Shown here in pieces: positions 61,894-64,000 of a DNA stretch of 64,000 nucleotides. A program made the translations under genes and the position numbers. The notes beneath the pieces are model-generated. The model was not told the origin of the DNA, ran no database searches, and saw nothing but the letters and a program-made list of their open reading frames with translations. This DNA is from Luteolibacter sp. Y139. GTDB taxonomy: Bacteria > Verrucomicrobiota > Verrucomicrobiia > Verrucomicrobiales > Akkermansiaceae. Location: assembly GCF_038066715.1 (NCBI RefSeq), contig NZ_JBBUKT010000003.1:124001-188000 (forward strand), read 5' to 3'. Within the stretch, counting starts at the first letter, position 1. Each line of letters opens with the position of its first letter.

Positions 61894-64000
61894 CGGTTCC
61901 ACACGGAAGCGTCGAGGTTTAGGATGGCCGAACAGGTTACGGTGAGCGCGGCGGTTTCGACGGGATCAAGGTCGCGACCTGCCGGGCTTTCGCCTTGGGT
62001 CAGGTATTTCTTCGCGTCCTCGGGGTTGGCTTTGAACTGTTCGAGTTGCTCAGCCTGAAGCTCGCCCAGCAACTTCGCTTCAAGATCAGTAGGAGGACGC
62101 GAGGCGCAGGCAGTGAAGGCCGCCGCAAGCCGTTGTTCAGCGGGCAGCGGCTGCACCTTCGTTGCCAGCGCTCGGGCCGCCTCAAGGAACTGCACGTCAT
62201 TGAGCAGCACCAGCGCCTGCAAGGGAGTGTTCGTCTGCGGCCTGCGGATCGTGCAGACCTCGCGGGTCGGACTGTCGAAGGCCTGCATGTTCGGCAGCGG
62301 CGCGGTGCGCTTCCACACCGAGTAGAGCGAGCGGCGATAGAGATCAGCGCCTTTGGATTGGTGATAAGCGGGCGACATCGAATTCGACTCGCGCCACAGG
62401 TCACCGCCCGGTTGATACGGCGAAACCGGCGGGCCACCATCGCGCTGCTGGAGCAAGCCGGACGATGCCAACGCGAGATCGCGAACCTGCTCCGACGAAA
62501 GCCGCCGCGATGGGCCGCGGGCCAGCAGCCGATTCGAGGGATCGCGCTCCCGAAGATCCGGGCGCATTCTACTATCCTGACCGTAGGTCGCGCTGAGCAC
62601 GATGGACCGGCACAGCCGCTTGAGATCCCAGCCGTGGGAAACGAAGTCGCGCGCCATCCAGTCAAGCAGCTCCGGATGGCTCGGCAGCGACCCTTGCAGG
62701 CCAAAATTGTCGGACGTTTCCACGATGCCGGCACCGAAGAAATTCGCCCAGATGCGATTGACGAACACCCGCGAAGTCAGGGGGTGGCGCGGATCCGTCA
62801 GCCACCGTGCGAGACCGAGGCGGTTGCGCGGCGCATCCTTTGGAAAGGGAATCAGGATCTGGCCGAAGGTATCGCGGTTCACCTCGTTCTCCTTGCCACG
62901 AGGAGCATCGTAGGCACCGCGGGCCAGAATGTGGGACGGCCGCGGAACTTCCGTATCCCGCATCGTCGGGATTTCGAAGATGGGATTCTCGGCACCTATC
63001 ACGGCGGCTCGTGCATTGCGGAGTGATACTAGTGCTTCGCGATAACTCGCATCGGTGGAAAGCACCCATGCGGCCTTGAGCGCCGTCCGTTGCGCGCCGG
63101 AACCTGCAAGCGCCGCCGCCCATTTCGCCGGGTCCTGCAATGCCGCAACCTCCAGAGGCGCGAGCTCGCGCTTCCAGATTCGCAGGTCATCAATCTCGCC
63201 GCCATTAAAGCCGCGGTCGCGGAAGCGCTGCCCGATGACGGCCGGTAAGCCACCGTGATTGTCGAAGGCCGTGGACTTCACCAGCGAGTCCGCCGTGACC
63301 TCGGTTTCCATGGGCTGGCCATCGAGGAACAACCGCAGCCCGCGCGCGCTACTAGATCCATCGTAGGTCCAAGTCACCCGGGCCCATTGATCGCGCGGGA
63401 TTCCCTGGATGGTCTTCACACCGATCGCATTGCCCGGCCAATCACGGACAATCATCGCCTCGATGCGGCCGCCCGCGAGACGCAGCTCAATGCCATTGTA
63501 GCCGACATCCGTTCCCGAGCTGCGATGAAGAACCAGCGTTGAAGCCGGATTGGCCAAAGTATCCCGCAAGACGATATCGACCGTGAATGGATCGCAGCGC
63601 TCAAAGGCGAGTCGGTTCGCCAGATCAACCCCGGTATCGCCATCCAGTCGCACCGCCGCTCCGGACTTGCCCGGCACGCGCGGCAGACCATTGCCATCCG
63701 CATTCGGGGCGCCCGCTTCGTCCTTCAATTGCGAGGCCAGCCCTTCGCCATCGAAGGTGAGATGGGACACCAGATCGACCGCAGGCAGTCCCGGCGACGT
63801 GGCCAGCCATGCCTCGAAGTCACCATCGGATTCCGACATGCGCTTCTCCACGGCAGCGAACGCGGCAACGGCAGCCACATTGGCATCGGTGAGTTTCTTT
63901 TCCTGCCCCTCGTTCGGCAGCAGCAAGGTCGGCGATGGCTGGACGCTGCCGCTGCTATAGAAGCCGCGCTCGGGAATCGAATTGAAGAACGCGCCGAGCG
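61890..64000 (-). CDS. DUF1553 (PSD1)/LamG domain protein, 5' end cut by window end
   Basis: At least 703 aa; the frame is open to the last base, with [12 protein letters not shown], typical of the middle of PSD-type proteins, so the start lies beyond the window. A LamG-like domain ([11 protein letters not shown] ... [24 protein letters not shown] ... [13 protein letters not shown]) precedes the DUF1553 part ([42 protein letters not shown]). N-terminal cytochrome (PSCyt1/2) domains are expected but not visible. Same-strand partner of the DUF1501 gene with ATGA overlap. Confidence 0.92.
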   Translation of the reverse strand, partial: LGAFFNSIPERGFYSSGSVQPSPTLLLPNEGQEKKLTDANVAAVAAFAAVEKRMSESDGDFEAWLATSPGLPAVDLVSHLTFDGEGLASQLKDEAGAPNADGNGLPRVPGKSGAAVRLDGDTGVDLANRLAFERCDPFTVDIVLRDTLANPASTLVLHRSSGTDVGYNGIELRLAGGRIEAMIVRDWPGNAIGVKTIQGIPRDQWARVTWTYDGSSSARGLRLFLDGQPMETEVTADSLVKSTAFDNHGGLPAVIGQRFRDRGFNGGEIDDLRIWKRELAPLEVAALQDPAKWAAALAGSGAQRTALKAAWVLSTDASYREALVSLRNARAAVIGAENPIFEIPTMRDTEVPRPSHILARGAYDAPRGKENEVNRDTFGQILIPFPKDAPRNRLGLARWLTDPRHPLTSRVFVNRIWANFFGAGIVETSDNFGLQGSLPSHPELLDWMARDFVSHGWDLKRLCRSIVLSATYGQDSRMRPDLRERDPSNRLLARGPSRRLSSEQVRDLALASSGLLQQRDGGPPVSPYQPGGDLWRESNSMSPAYHQSKGADLYRRSLYSVWKRTAPLPNMQAFDSPTREVCTIRRPQTNTPLQALVLLNDVQFLEAARALATKVQPLPAEQRLAAAFTACASRPPTDLEAKLLGELQAEQLEQFKANPEDAKKYLTQGESPAGRDLDPVETAALTVTCSAILNLDASVWNR

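Overview
The window is high-GC bacterial DNA with 54 recognisable genes and no rRNA, tRNA, CRISPR array, prophage or insertion sequence that I can see. The gene content points to a free-living, polysaccharide-degrading member of the Verrucomicrobiota, probably close to Luteolibacter or another Verrucomicrobiaceae. This is an inference from typical families: a DUF1501 plus DUF1553/LamG pair, ThuA, DUF4394, a hydrazine-synthase-alpha-like secreted protein, autotransporter-associated repeats, WD40 tails of Ser/Thr kinases, and azurin with small cytochromes c. Most large accessory proteins have signal peptides.

Layout. 1-9.3 kb: the end of a WD40 protein, an exonuclease/phosphatase-fold membrane protein, an acetyltransferase, ThuA, DUF4394, MscL and a two-acyltransferase pair resembling aminolipid synthesis. 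9.3-13.2 kb: azurin and cytochrome c, monomeric isocitrate dehydrogenase and a lipoprotein. 13.3-21.2 kb: a large clan GH-A-like glycosidase, a variant adenosine-deaminase-fold hydrolase, and a minus-strand run of L,D-transpeptidase, S41 protease, M20 amidohydrolase and VOC protein. 21.5-34.2 kb: small lipoprotein, a zinc-ribbon gene broken by a frameshift, secreted redox and carbohydrate-related proteins, an orphan membrane sensor, an EF-hand lipoprotein and a parallel beta-helix protein. 34.4-36.5 kb: gnd and pgsA, divergent. 36.6-43 kb, minus strand: an MglB/MglA-like pair with degenerate nucleotide motifs, then a TonB-ExbB-ExbD-deformylase operon, a pseudopilin and a KsgA-NUDIX fusion. 43.3-51.3 kb: PpiD-like foldase, TPR protein, metG, GH16, ruvX and a large surface protein. 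51.4-58.4 kb, minus strand: response regulator, acetoacetate-decarboxylase-like protein, STAND ATPase and FAD oxidoreductase, an apparent operon I cannot match to a described system. 58.5-64 kb: trpC, an alpha/beta hydrolase fused to an adenosyl-hydrolase-type C-terminal domain, and the DUF1501/DUF1553 pair, the latter cut by the window end.

The observations I would follow first are the 51.4-58.4 kb operon, the MglA-like apparent pseudo-GTPase with its SPFA-repeat partner, the KsgA-NUDIX and hydrolase-SAM_HAT_C fusions, a plus-strand terminator with no gene in front of it (43.2 kb), and a strongly over-represented octamer TGTTAGAA whose core also accounts for most TTA codons in the window. 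Start codons were moved inward from the longest frame wherever a signal peptide, family N-terminus, ribosome binding site or ATGA overlap supported it.
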